64,000 nt of DNA from JAUWGC01 sp963753055 (GTDB lineage Bacteria > Bacteroidota > Bacteroidia > Bacteroidales > B18-G4). The stretch is taken from assembly GCA_963753055.1 (NCBI GenBank), contig CAVWAP010000004.1:496001-560000 (forward strand), given 5' to 3'. Under the pieces are notes generated by a model. It had not been told where the DNA came from and did not search any database. It saw only the letters and a program-made list of their open reading frames with translations. The position numbers and the translations under genes are program-made. Positions 42,464 to 51,900 of this stretch are shown in pieces. Within the stretch, counting starts at the first letter, position 1. The number at the start of each line of letters is the position of its first letter.

Positions 42464-45400
42464 CTATTGTATCAATAGTTTCCTTACTTCTATTCCTTGT
42501 TCAGTTCTTACCTGAACGATATACATACCTGCGTTATAACTAGAGGTATTGATTGTAATATGTTTATTATCAGTATTGATAAAATCAACCAATTGTCCCA
42601 TCTGGTTAAAGATCCTGATATCTACAATCCTCTCGGATGAAATGATATTGAGATGATCATTTGCAGGGTTAGGATAGAGTTTAACCTCAGTTGGATCAAC
42701 TGCTATTCCCGGATTTTCAACACCAACACCAACCAGTACTTCGAAGCAGACATCATCGATATACGCCATTGGGCTATTACCTGCTGATGACCATGCATAG
42801 AGGTTATAACCACCAAGTGTTGTAGCACCTGCTGTGGTACCGGTTCCCAGTGACCATTGATACTCGATAATCAACTCACCGTCAACATAATATTGGGCAA
42901 GATCGTTATCGATATCAATGATGAGTTCATTGAAGATCCATGTACCTGGAAGGTAATCAAACGTTGCTGCACCAAAACCTCCAGCATCTACCACTGCAGT
43001 GCTGTCAACATCATATGATACCTGGAATCCCCACTCAGTACCAATAATAACATCTTTTTGCAGATTAAAGTATCCGCAGAATCCTGGTTCAACATACAGA
43101 TTAAGTGAGGTCCAGTATTTACCTGCGGTCAGGTTTTCATCTGCAAAGTTTTTGACAAGGTCTGTTGTACCTTCAATAAGTATTGAATTACTTGGACTAT
43201 TTGAAACGGCGTCAGAGACTATTGCATCTTCTGCTGTTCCGGGAGTACCACTCCAGGTTGTCCAGAGTCCTCCAAGCTGCTCAGCAACGTATCCGCCAAC
43301 GGTTAATTCATCAAAGCCTTCACAATCTGCATCTGTGATGTCTTCAAAACAAACATCATCGATATACGCCATTGGACTATGAAGATTTGATGCCCATGCA
43401 TAGAGGTTATAACCACCCAGTGTCCTTGCACCCGGTGTAGTACCGGTTCCCAGTGACCACTGATATTCATGGATCAGTTCACCATTCACGTAATACTCGG
43501 CCCAGTCTTTTGTAATATCAATGATCAACTCGTTATGAATCCAGGTGCCAGGTTCATATGTGAAAGTTGCTGCACCAAAGCCACCTGCATCTACCACTGC
43601 AGTGCTATCAACATCAAATGATACCTGGAATCCCCATTCAGTACCAATAATAACATCTTTTTGCAGGTTAAAGTATCCGCAGAATCCTGGTTCAACATAA
43701 AGTTCAAGTGAAGTCATATACTTACCTGAAATCAGGTTTTCAGCTGCGAAATTTTTAACAAGGTCTGTAGTACCTTCAATAAGTATTGAATTACTCGGAC
43801 TATTTGAAACGGCGTCAGAGACTATGGCATCTTCCGCTGTTCCGGGAGTACCACTCCAGGTTGTCCAGAGTCCTCCAAGTTGCTCAGCAGCATATCCGCC
43901 AACGGTTAATTCATCAAATCCTTCACAATCGGCAGTAGAATATTCCATGAAGCACACATCATCGTAAAAGGCTCCCGGAGGGCCTCCGCTGTCTGATCCC
44001 CAATAGTCGATTCCACCAATGGTCAATGTATTCTCAAATTCAATGATCATGGTACCATCAATATACACATATCCCATTCCAGCATCCAGATTGTACATAA
44101 TCTCAACCATGAACCATGTGTCCTGGGTGTAGGTAAAGGTTTCTGTGCTCTGACCGGCAAATGATCCGGTTCCGCCGTCATCAAAGAATAACTCAAGGTT
44201 CCAGTCAACACCCGGTGCGGGATCTGTCTGAACATTGAAGTATCCTGAGGATCCTGTAGGCACATACATGTAGTGTGAATAAGCCCATGATCCAGTAGAG
44301 ATAGCTGCGCTACCTAATTGGAAAACAAGGTCGATGCCTGTGTTGTCAATAGTAAATGAATTGGAAGGGCTGTTGGCCTGTGCATCTGTTACCATAGCAT
44401 CTTCAGAACCGCCAGGTGCACCACTCCAGGTAGTCCAGGGACCACCTAACTGATCGGCAACATATCCTCCAACTGTAAGGTCATCAAAATTATAGCAATC
44501 GACATCCACTACTTCTTCGAAGCATACATCGTCGTAATAAGCTCCCGGAGCACCTCCGCCATCGGATCCAAAGTAGTCGATTCCACCAATGGTCATTGTA
44601 TTAGCAAATTCAATGATCATTGCGCCATCAAAATACACATAGGCCATTCCAGCATCCAGATCGTACATAATCTCAACCATGAACCATGTATCCTGGGTGT
44701 AAGTAAAAGTCTCTGTGCTCTGACCTGCAAATACACCGGTTCCACCGTCATCAAAATACAGCTCAATGTTCCATTCCACACCTGGTGCAGGATCTGACTG
44801 AACATTGAAGTAGCCTGAGAACCCTGTCGGTACATACATGTAATGTGAATAAGACCATTTACCGGTTGAGATAGGGTCGCTGTTAAGTTGGAAAATAAGG
44901 TCAATGCTGGTAGCATCAATAACAAATGAATTGGCAGGGCTGTTGGCTTGGGCATCTGTGACCATGGCATCTTCAGCACCGCCCGGTGCACCACTCCATG
45001 TAGTCCACATTCCACCTAACTGATCGGCAACATATCCACCAGCTGTCAGGTCATCAAAATTATAGCAAGGGCCAGCGGCAGCTCCACCGAAAAAGTAGTC
45101 AACGATAGCATCCATCAGGTCTGCCTGAACACCAACATCAGAGATCGCTGCAAATGAAGCAGTAGTAAAGACAGTTTTAAATGCCCTGCTTTCATACTGC
45201 ACTGCACAAATTCCTTCTGGTGTAGGATCTGTGACATTGAATAAGTCCATTCCAACATGATCTACCATTTCATCAAGATACAGGCCATCTTTATCTGTGG
45301 TGAAAATGTCCTGCAATGGGAGTGTCATTCCTTCAGCAAGAGATCCTGCAACACCATCTGCACTTCCTGTTGCGTCAATGAACCAGATATCCTGAGATAC

Positions 45401-45826
45401 TTCTCTTAATCCAAAATAGTCATATGGGAAATCGCCTGCAGCAAATACACCTGCACTGCTCCACCTGTCCCATAGGAAATCCTGTCCTGAAAAGAAGAGA
45501 AAGCCACCACCATCCAGGTAAGTGGCCAGATTCGTTTCATCATTGTCGGTCATGGTCTGGCTATTTTGCCAACCTTCACCGCTGAACCAAATGATGAGTT
45601 CATACATTTCCATTGTTGCCAGGTCAGGGCCATCCATAGTTAAGTCAGTTACCTCATAGTAGGTATATGTATAACCACCGGCATCCAGTGCGTCCATGAA
45701 ATACCCGGAGCAATCCGTGAATCCCAGATCAGCACTACCGTCTCTGTCAACAAGTAGAATAGTTTGACCAAAAATAAAAAATGATGAAAGGAGAATCATC
45801 ATTAAAGACAAGGTAAATCTTTTCAT
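42464..45826 (-). CDS. Large secreted T9SS cargo protein with four jelly-roll-like repeats
   Basis: The 1120-residue protein has a signal peptide (cleavage near IFGQ), an N-terminal domain of ~230 residues (ILLVDRDGSADLGFTD, ELIIWFSGEGW, LDGGGFLFFSGQD) resembling glutamine-amidotransferase-like folds used for surface display, four repeats of ~187-200 residues and a type A T9SS domain (LYPNPANDHLNI). Repeats start CYNFDDLTAGGYVADQLGG or CEGFDELTVGGYVAEQLGG and contain FNVQSDPAPG/FNLQKDV and GGTGxFAGQ motifs. They look like LamG/concanavalin-type sandwiches. The first two and last two repeats form separate pairs. Ligands are unknown. Confidence 0.88.
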   Translation of the reverse strand: MKRFTLSLMMILLSSFFIFGQTILLVDRDGSADLGFTDCSGYFMDALDAGGYTYTYYEVTDLTMDGPDLATMEMYELIIWFSGEGWQNSQTMTDNDETNLATYLDGGGFLFFSGQDFLWDRWSSAGVFAAGDFPYDYFGLREVSQDIWFIDATGSADGVAGSLAEGMTLPLQDIFTTDKDGLYLDEMVDHVGMDLFNVTDPTPEGICAVQYESRAFKTVFTTASFAAISDVGVQADLMDAIVDYFFGGAAAGPCYNFDDLTAGGYVADQLGGMWTTWSGAPGGAEDAMVTDAQANSPANSFVIDATSIDLIFQLNSDPISTGKWSYSHYMYVPTGFSGYFNVQSDPAPGVEWNIELYFDDGGTGVFAGQSTETFTYTQDTWFMVEIMYDLDAGMAYVYFDGAMIIEFANTMTIGGIDYFGSDGGGAPGAYYDDVCFEEVVDVDCYNFDDLTVGGYVADQLGGPWTTWSGAPGGSEDAMVTDAQANSPSNSFTIDNTGIDLVFQLGSAAISTGSWAYSHYMYVPTGSSGYFNVQTDPAPGVDWNLELFFDDGGTGSFAGQSTETFTYTQDTWFMVEIMYNLDAGMGYVYIDGTMIIEFENTLTIGGIDYWGSDSGGPPGAFYDDVCFMEYSTADCEGFDELTVGGYAAEQLGGLWTTWSGTPGTAEDAIVSDAVSNSPSNSILIEGTTDLVKNFAAENLISGKYMTSLELYVEPGFCGYFNLQKDVIIGTEWGFQVSFDVDSTAVVDAGGFGAATFTYEPGTWIHNELIIDITKDWAEYYVNGELIHEYQWSLGTGTTPGARTLGGYNLYAWASNLHSPMAYIDDVCFEDITDADCEGFDELTVGGYVAEQLGGLWTTWSGTPGTAEDAIVSDAVSNSPSNSILIEGTTDLVKNFADENLTAGKYWTSLNLYVEPGFCGYFNLQKDVIIGTEWGFQVSYDVDSTAVVDAGGFGAATFDYLPGTWIFNELIIDIDNDLAQYYVDGELIIEYQWSLGTGTTAGATTLGGYNLYAWSSAGNSPMAYIDDVCFEVLVGVGVENPGIAVDPTEVKLYPNPANDHLNIISSERIVDIRIFNQMGQLVDFINTDNKHITINTSSYNAGMYIVQVRTEQGIEVRKLLIQ

Positions 45827-45904
45827 AGTGTAAGATTTTAGTTAATAATTATATTACTTTGGTAGGTTACTCACAAATATACGAGAAAAAAAATTAAAAT
45901 ACCA

Positions 45905-47521
45905 TTAATTTTTTTTCTTAAACTTATCAACATATTCCGCTTCGATAAGCATCATCTCATCTAAGGGGATATGGAAATGATCAGCCTTTTCCCGGGTATG
46001 TTCCAGCCAGGTGCTATCGGTTTTTAAATATCCTATTGTAGAAAGCAGGGCTTTGTGCTTGTTAAATGCCTCAGGATGATTTTGTTGAAACATGTATTCT
46101 GCGTTGTCAAGGAGACTCTGTTCAGTTGAAATCCCTTTTTTAACTGCCTGGTCTTTCACAAACTGAAACCAGTCAGGATCATCCTGAATAGATTTAATAA
46201 CATGCTCAATACCAAAAAGGGTATGATAAGAAAATGGATCATCTTTTGCGAATGCAAATAATGCTTCGGCATAAAGTGTTTCTTCAATAGACTGCTCATT
46301 AAGGCGTGCTTCCCGGATTATCGTGTTAAACCAATCAGCGAAGTTGATAATGTCATTCTCATAACGATAAATAGGCTCCCTTAATGAAGTGGGTGCGTAA
46401 AGATTATAAAGATTATCAATGAACCTCCAGTCAAAAATGTACTGGAACCTTTCTGTGATAGAAAGGATGATAATATCCTGCTTTTCGATTTCCTGTTGCA
46501 GGTTCAAGTCTGATACATAAGTTGGTTCAAAATAAAAATCCGGGTATACTTTCTTGTAGAAAAACCAGAATGCTTCGTTCCTGAAAAGATTTTTAGGTAT
46601 CCTGGTATTGAAGATATTCCAGTAATAGCTATCCCCAACCACCAGTACCATGGGTTTCTCATCACCTTCTTCAACAATGAATTTATATTCCGGATAGGCC
46701 ATGGTATCCATTTTTGGCTCCCATAACAGGTTCATGGTCTTGCTAACATCGTTATCTGTCCTCTGTGCTTGATCAGTATATTCCCATCCGCCAATATAAG
46801 CTGTTGGCATCTTGATGTTTCGGATGCCTTCAATATACTTCAACATCGAATCGGCTGCAAAGGTCATTGCATAGATGCTCCAATGGATGCCATTCTTAGT
46901 GAAAACAGGATAATCAAAGGTGTCTTTGATATCAATAAAATACTTGTTAAAATCGATATGCTTTACATGATACTCCTTAAATTTCTCAATGTAGGCCTCG
47001 TAATTACTGGTTGTACGCCCTGCAATATCATACCTTTCCGGAATAAACTCAGGATAAACGCTGGCTTTGCCGGGCTCCAGCATAATTACCAGGTCTATAT
47101 CAAATTCACGTTTCAGATGCTCCTGAAGAAATTTGATCCGTCTTGCTTTCCTGTCGATGATCTGGTAACCGACGAAATCTTTGCCAAGGTATGCACGGAT
47201 GTAATCAGCTTCAAAAAGCTGTCCATCATTCCCAACAACCACACCTTCAGCATTTGCTTTGTTAAACAGGGAGAAGTCAAGTTGATTATTAAGGCGGATA
47301 AAATCATTATGAAAACCTAAGTTCTCCTCCAGGTAAGGCTCAAAAGCGGTTTGATATTCCATGTCAAACCAGGAATTCAATGTCAATTCAGGCTTCGCTG
47401 CAGGTATAAAATCGCCCTGTAATGGATGATCCGGGAATATGTGAATAATTCCCTGCACTGCAGGCAAAAGCAGTATTATTATGATGATGATAAATGCAAT
47501 ATGTTTGATCTTCTGAGCCAT
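45905..47521 (-). CDS. AlgJ/AlgX-like O-acetyltransferase (SGNH-type)
   Basis: The 538-residue protein has one N-terminal membrane anchor (residues ~8-26) and a periplasmic AlgX/AlgJ-like domain. Visible features are FEPYLEENLGFHNDFIRLNNQLDFSLF in pieces, KNGIHWSIYAM (catalytic His region) and VLVVGDSYYWNIF (GDS nucleophile motif). With the MBOAT protein it would move acetyl groups to an exopolysaccharide. The two genes overlap by 1 bp. The C-terminal ~150 residues are helical and of unknown role. Confidence 0.85.
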   Translation of the reverse strand: MAQKIKHIAFIIIIIILLLPAVQGIIHIFPDHPLQGDFIPAAKPELTLNSWFDMEYQTAFEPYLEENLGFHNDFIRLNNQLDFSLFNKANAEGVVVGNDGQLFEADYIRAYLGKDFVGYQIIDRKARRIKFLQEHLKREFDIDLVIMLEPGKASVYPEFIPERYDIAGRTTSNYEAYIEKFKEYHVKHIDFNKYFIDIKDTFDYPVFTKNGIHWSIYAMTFAADSMLKYIEGIRNIKMPTAYIGGWEYTDQAQRTDNDVSKTMNLLWEPKMDTMAYPEYKFIVEEGDEKPMVLVVGDSYYWNIFNTRIPKNLFRNEAFWFFYKKVYPDFYFEPTYVSDLNLQQEIEKQDIIILSITERFQYIFDWRFIDNLYNLYAPTSLREPIYRYENDIINFADWFNTIIREARLNEQSIEETLYAEALFAFAKDDPFSYHTLFGIEHVIKSIQDDPDWFQFVKDQAVKKGISTEQSLLDNAEYMFQQNHPEAFNKHKALLSTIGYLKTDSTWLEHTREKADHFHIPLDEMMLIEAEYVDKFKKKN

Positions 47522-48942
47522 TAAAACCTGAAATATATAAATGGATTAAATCCGGTTGCGTTGATTGCTGCCACACATAACACAAGGAATACTAATGAAA
47601 ATGCCAGCATCCTGTATATAATTGCATTCCTTTGATCCTGCGCAAATAATCTCTCCTGCCATTTTTCAATCTTGGTGAATCCTCCCCAGAATGAAAAGAA
47701 TGTTGCAACCGCCATTATGAAATAAAACTTGCTGTCCAGGAAAATATCGGCTACTCCTCCTTCAAAAGCAAACATCCTGTCAAGATAAATCCATGCAGAT
47801 GAAATATTCTCCGCCCTGAAGAATACCCATCCAATCAGGACAATCACGAATGTGATGATAATGCTGGGCACCTTGCCAATTGTCTTATAGAATTTCAGTA
47901 AGAATAGCCTGTCGGCAATTAGGAAGAAACCATGGAAAGCGCCCCAGAGCACAAAATTCCAGGCTGCACCGTGCCATAATCCTGAAATAAGAAATACTAT
48001 CCATAGGTTGAAATACATTCTGCTTGCAGATACACGGTTGCCACCCAGCGGGATATACAGGTAATCTTTCATAAACCTGCCCAGGGTAATATGCCATCTA
48101 CGCCAGAATTCGCTGATATTCTGCGAGATATATGGATTATTGAAGTTCTCGGGAAACTTGAACCCGATCATTCGTCCAATGCCAATGGCCATGTCGGAGT
48201 AACCAGAAAAATCAAAATAGATCTGGAAGGCGTATGCGATGATGCCTACCCAAGCCAGGCAGGTAGACAATTCTTCTCCTTCCAGGGCAAATATGATATC
48301 GACTTGCTCTCCCACGACATTGGCTATCAGCACCTTCTTGGATAACCCTATAATAAACCTGAAAAACCCGGTAAGCCGGTTATTAATATTCTCATTGGCA
48401 GACCTGTCGACCAGCTGATCAGCTATCTCATTGTACCTGACAATAGGACCGGCAATCAACTGAGGAAACATCAGGATATACAGGGCATAGTCGCTTACTT
48501 TTTTAAGGGGCGCATGAACTTTGCGATATACATCGACAGAGTAAGTGAGTTTCTGGAATGTGAAAAATGAGATTCCTATGGGTAGCATTACCCTTGTCCA
48601 TGCTATATGATTGAAGCCCAGTAATTCTATCAGGCCGTTGAAGTTATCAACAAAGAAGTTTGCATACTTAAAATAAGCAAGGAGGCCAACATTGAGTATG
48701 ATCGATACCCACAGCAAAAGGTTCTTCTTTCGCCCAGAGGAAGTGTACATCTCCTGCACTATATAAAAGTCCACAAGAATGGAACCCAGGACAATAAAGA
48801 GGAACCGGGGAGCGCCCCAGGAATAGAATAGTATACTGGCCAGCAGGGCAAAGTAATTCCTGTATTTCCTGCCCAGAATGAAGTAAATGATTAAAAAGGA
48901 AGGAAGAAAATACAGAAGAAATAAGCTGCTGCTAAAAACCAT
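47521..48942 (-). CDS. MBOAT family membrane O-acyltransferase (AlgI-like)
   Basis: The 473-residue protein has 10 to 12 membrane segments and the AlgI/DltB motifs: MLPIGISFFTFQKLTYSVDVYR in parts, FSGYSDMAIGIGRMIGF, NFNNPYISQNISEFWRRWH, and the conserved His in SGLWHGAAWNFVLWG. MBOAT proteins carry acetyl groups across the inner membrane for polymer modification. It is paired with the AlgJ-like gene downstream (1-bp overlap). No polysaccharide synthase is adjacent. Confidence 0.95.
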   Translation of the reverse strand: MVFSSSLFLLYFLPSFLIIYFILGRKYRNYFALLASILFYSWGAPRFLFIVLGSILVDFYIVQEMYTSSGRKKNLLLWVSIILNVGLLAYFKYANFFVDNFNGLIELLGFNHIAWTRVMLPIGISFFTFQKLTYSVDVYRKVHAPLKKVSDYALYILMFPQLIAGPIVRYNEIADQLVDRSANENINNRLTGFFRFIIGLSKKVLIANVVGEQVDIIFALEGEELSTCLAWVGIIAYAFQIYFDFSGYSDMAIGIGRMIGFKFPENFNNPYISQNISEFWRRWHITLGRFMKDYLYIPLGGNRVSASRMYFNLWIVFLISGLWHGAAWNFVLWGAFHGFFLIADRLFLLKFYKTIGKVPSIIITFVIVLIGWVFFRAENISSAWIYLDRMFAFEGGVADIFLDSKFYFIMAVATFFSFWGGFTKIEKWQERLFAQDQRNAIIYRMLAFSLVFLVLCVAAINATGFNPFIYFRF

Positions 48943-48956
48943 TAATGTCCGTTATT

Positions 48957-51900
48957 TTAATAGATGAACATTGATTTTTTTACATGGATATTCATATCTG
49001 AATCAGTCAGCTTTATTAAATAAATTCCCGGGGGGCACTTGCAGCCTGACTGGTCTTTACCATTCCAGTGGTATTTTTTAAGTCCGGCAGTACCAGATGA
49101 TCCATTCTCTATAACCCTAATAAGTTTGCCATAAGGATTAAATATTTCAATTAAGATATCTCCAGGAGAATTCTGCACGAACTCAATATTTATTTGATCA
49201 TTGAATGGATTGGGATAGATATTAAATTTATCGCTAAGATTTTCTGTGTTGATAGTGCCCAGGTGTTCATCTACCAGCAAGGTAACAGGGATAATTTCAA
49301 CAATCTGGAATTGCTCGTTGATGATCATCTCACAATGATATTCCCCATCGGCCATTCCTTCAGAATCGAAATATACCGAATTGAATAAAATGGAGTTACC
49401 CAGCATCGTTCCCATGGATGAATTAATACTGATCCACGAAATCACGGGTCCGAGGTTTACCAGTTCCAGGTTCCCCGTAATGATATGAGGCTCATTACCA
49501 TAAATATCACCAATCACTTCGAAGTAGATAGCTATATTTTCCAATGCGTTAGGTTCAAGGAAGACCACAATTTCTGCAGTAGCAGTTTCACCGGGTTTGA
49601 TTACACCCCAGCCACTGGGATCTTCTCCATGCCAGTTCGTTGTCGCACCGCTTCCTGTCACACCATCCCATACAAGGTCGCCCAGGGATCCCCCTACAAA
49701 ATTTGTTGCTGAAAACAGGTCCGTTTCAGGAGGAAAACTTAAGTTAATATCCCTGATCCATTCACTATCGTCGCTTGGATTATAGACGGTGAGGTTGATG
49801 ATATGTTGCTCACCTGCATGCAGCACTTCTGCATCGCATTCCAGGTATGACCCCAGGATACTGCGATTACCTGTGATATCAGAATTGCCTGGGATTGAAG
49901 AGATCCAAATTTCATAATTGATATTTCCATCGCCGGCATTTTCCATATTTAGCACAACTTCATCCTGCTGGTCGGGCTTCATGGCCATGTAGATGTTATC
50001 AGGATCATATGCTAGGGCAGGGGAGGCGTCAGAACATGAAGGGAATGATATATAATCTATCCAGGCTCCATCCATGCCAATACTGGTAGTTCCATCTTTC
50101 TCGTATCTCCATTCAAGACGATGAAAACCTGCGCCCAGGGTAAATATTTCCTGTGACCAATCTTCCTCTCCATCCCAGCGACCATGCTCTGTCCCATCGA
50201 TAAAAAACGCCAGGTAGTCGAAATTGTCATTATTCTCATCATTTTCGCATGATACCTTTTTGTGAAATGACAACTCTCCTTCCGACAATACATTAACGTC
50301 AATCATCAGGGATGATTTCTGATCATGTGAGATATGGCCTGACCTGGCACTGAAGGCCCCCTGGTAAGGATATATCTCGCTGATAATCCAGTCTTTATTG
50401 CCATCAAAACCCCAGGTAAATGCAGAGAAATCGCCTGTTTCAAAGTTCTCAAGCGTTCGGCCGATATCCAATGAAAAACTATCCTGGACGGAATAGCCAA
50501 ACTCAGCACTTACATCCAGATCAAATAGTATTGAGCTGCCAATAAGTGCTTCATCAGATACGGTGATGTTAAACATACAATAAGCCATAGAATCAGGATA
50601 AAGCATTACGATGCTGCCGGTATCATCATTGATAGTTATATATGGATCAATACATGACAATGTTCCGACAACATTGGATGCTGATGCACCACCATTATTC
50701 ATCAAGGCAACAAACAGGTCGGTTTGCTCACCCGGATCCAGATACCCGTTTGAAGAATCCATCACAATCACTTCACCCACTGAGATCTCAGGAGCATAGC
50801 ATATATAATACAGGTCACTGCTCCAGTTTGCCCTGTTTCCATCTATCATGGTATGGATCTCAATAGGATAATTGTTTGGAATGCCGGGATCAATGTCCCA
50901 GGCAAAAGCATTTTCAAAACTAAGCGTGGTCCCTGCCGGCAATGTTCCAATTGTCTCAACACTATCGGTAATATTTATCAGGGAGTCATTTGATGCTATG
51001 GTCATTGTGGCATTGTTGATGGGTCCAGATTCCATATTAGTGAGATCAACGCTAAGTAAAGCAGTTTCACCATATTCAAGGATCTCATCCCCCCCGGAAC
51101 TGATAGAGTCTTCAATGATGATGCCTGTAGTTGAAAACTGTAAGGTTTTATAATTGTATATGAAGTTGTTATCTGTAACCCTGAAAGTAATGTCGACATT
51201 ATTATAAGAACTCTGTATGTTTCCGCTTAACAGGCCATCTTCTGTTAATGATAACTCAGGTGGATAATCATAGGGCTCCAATGTTACAATTTGCCCCTGG
51301 CCCGGTACAGCATTATTATATGCATCAGTATACTGAAAGGTCTCATCATCTCCATCTGAGATACCTGGGATCCATAGCAAGTTATCCGGCACATTAATAT
51401 AATCGTAATAAAATTCAATATTTCCTGAAGGGTACAGCTTCACTGCCATATCTACTTCGTAAGTGGTTTGATCGTCCAAATGGGCTTTCAAGCGAAATGT
51501 TGCACTATTCTCATCTCCTTCATACCATATACCATCACCCATTGCAGGATAAATGCGCAGCTCTTGTGTCATAAAGGGTGAGATATTTCTGGTAATTGTA
51601 AAGAGTACCTTATCGTCATTAAAGTATGGATAAGGATATAGTTGCTCATCAAACATCAGGTAACCGTCGACATGAATGGTTATATCCTGGTAGGTACTGT
51701 CATAAAAAGGAAAATCGAAATCGATAGCTTGCGTAACATAGCCATTACCGTTACTGGTAGGGGATAATTGGTTTTGGCTGATCGATGGAAAGGTACCTGA
51801 AGAAGTTGATTCATTGTAATGCCGGTACAGATGCCAGCGGTAGGGTGCAGCACCGTTATTTGCAAGCATCTGCTGGCTGTAGTACATGCCAACCTGACCA

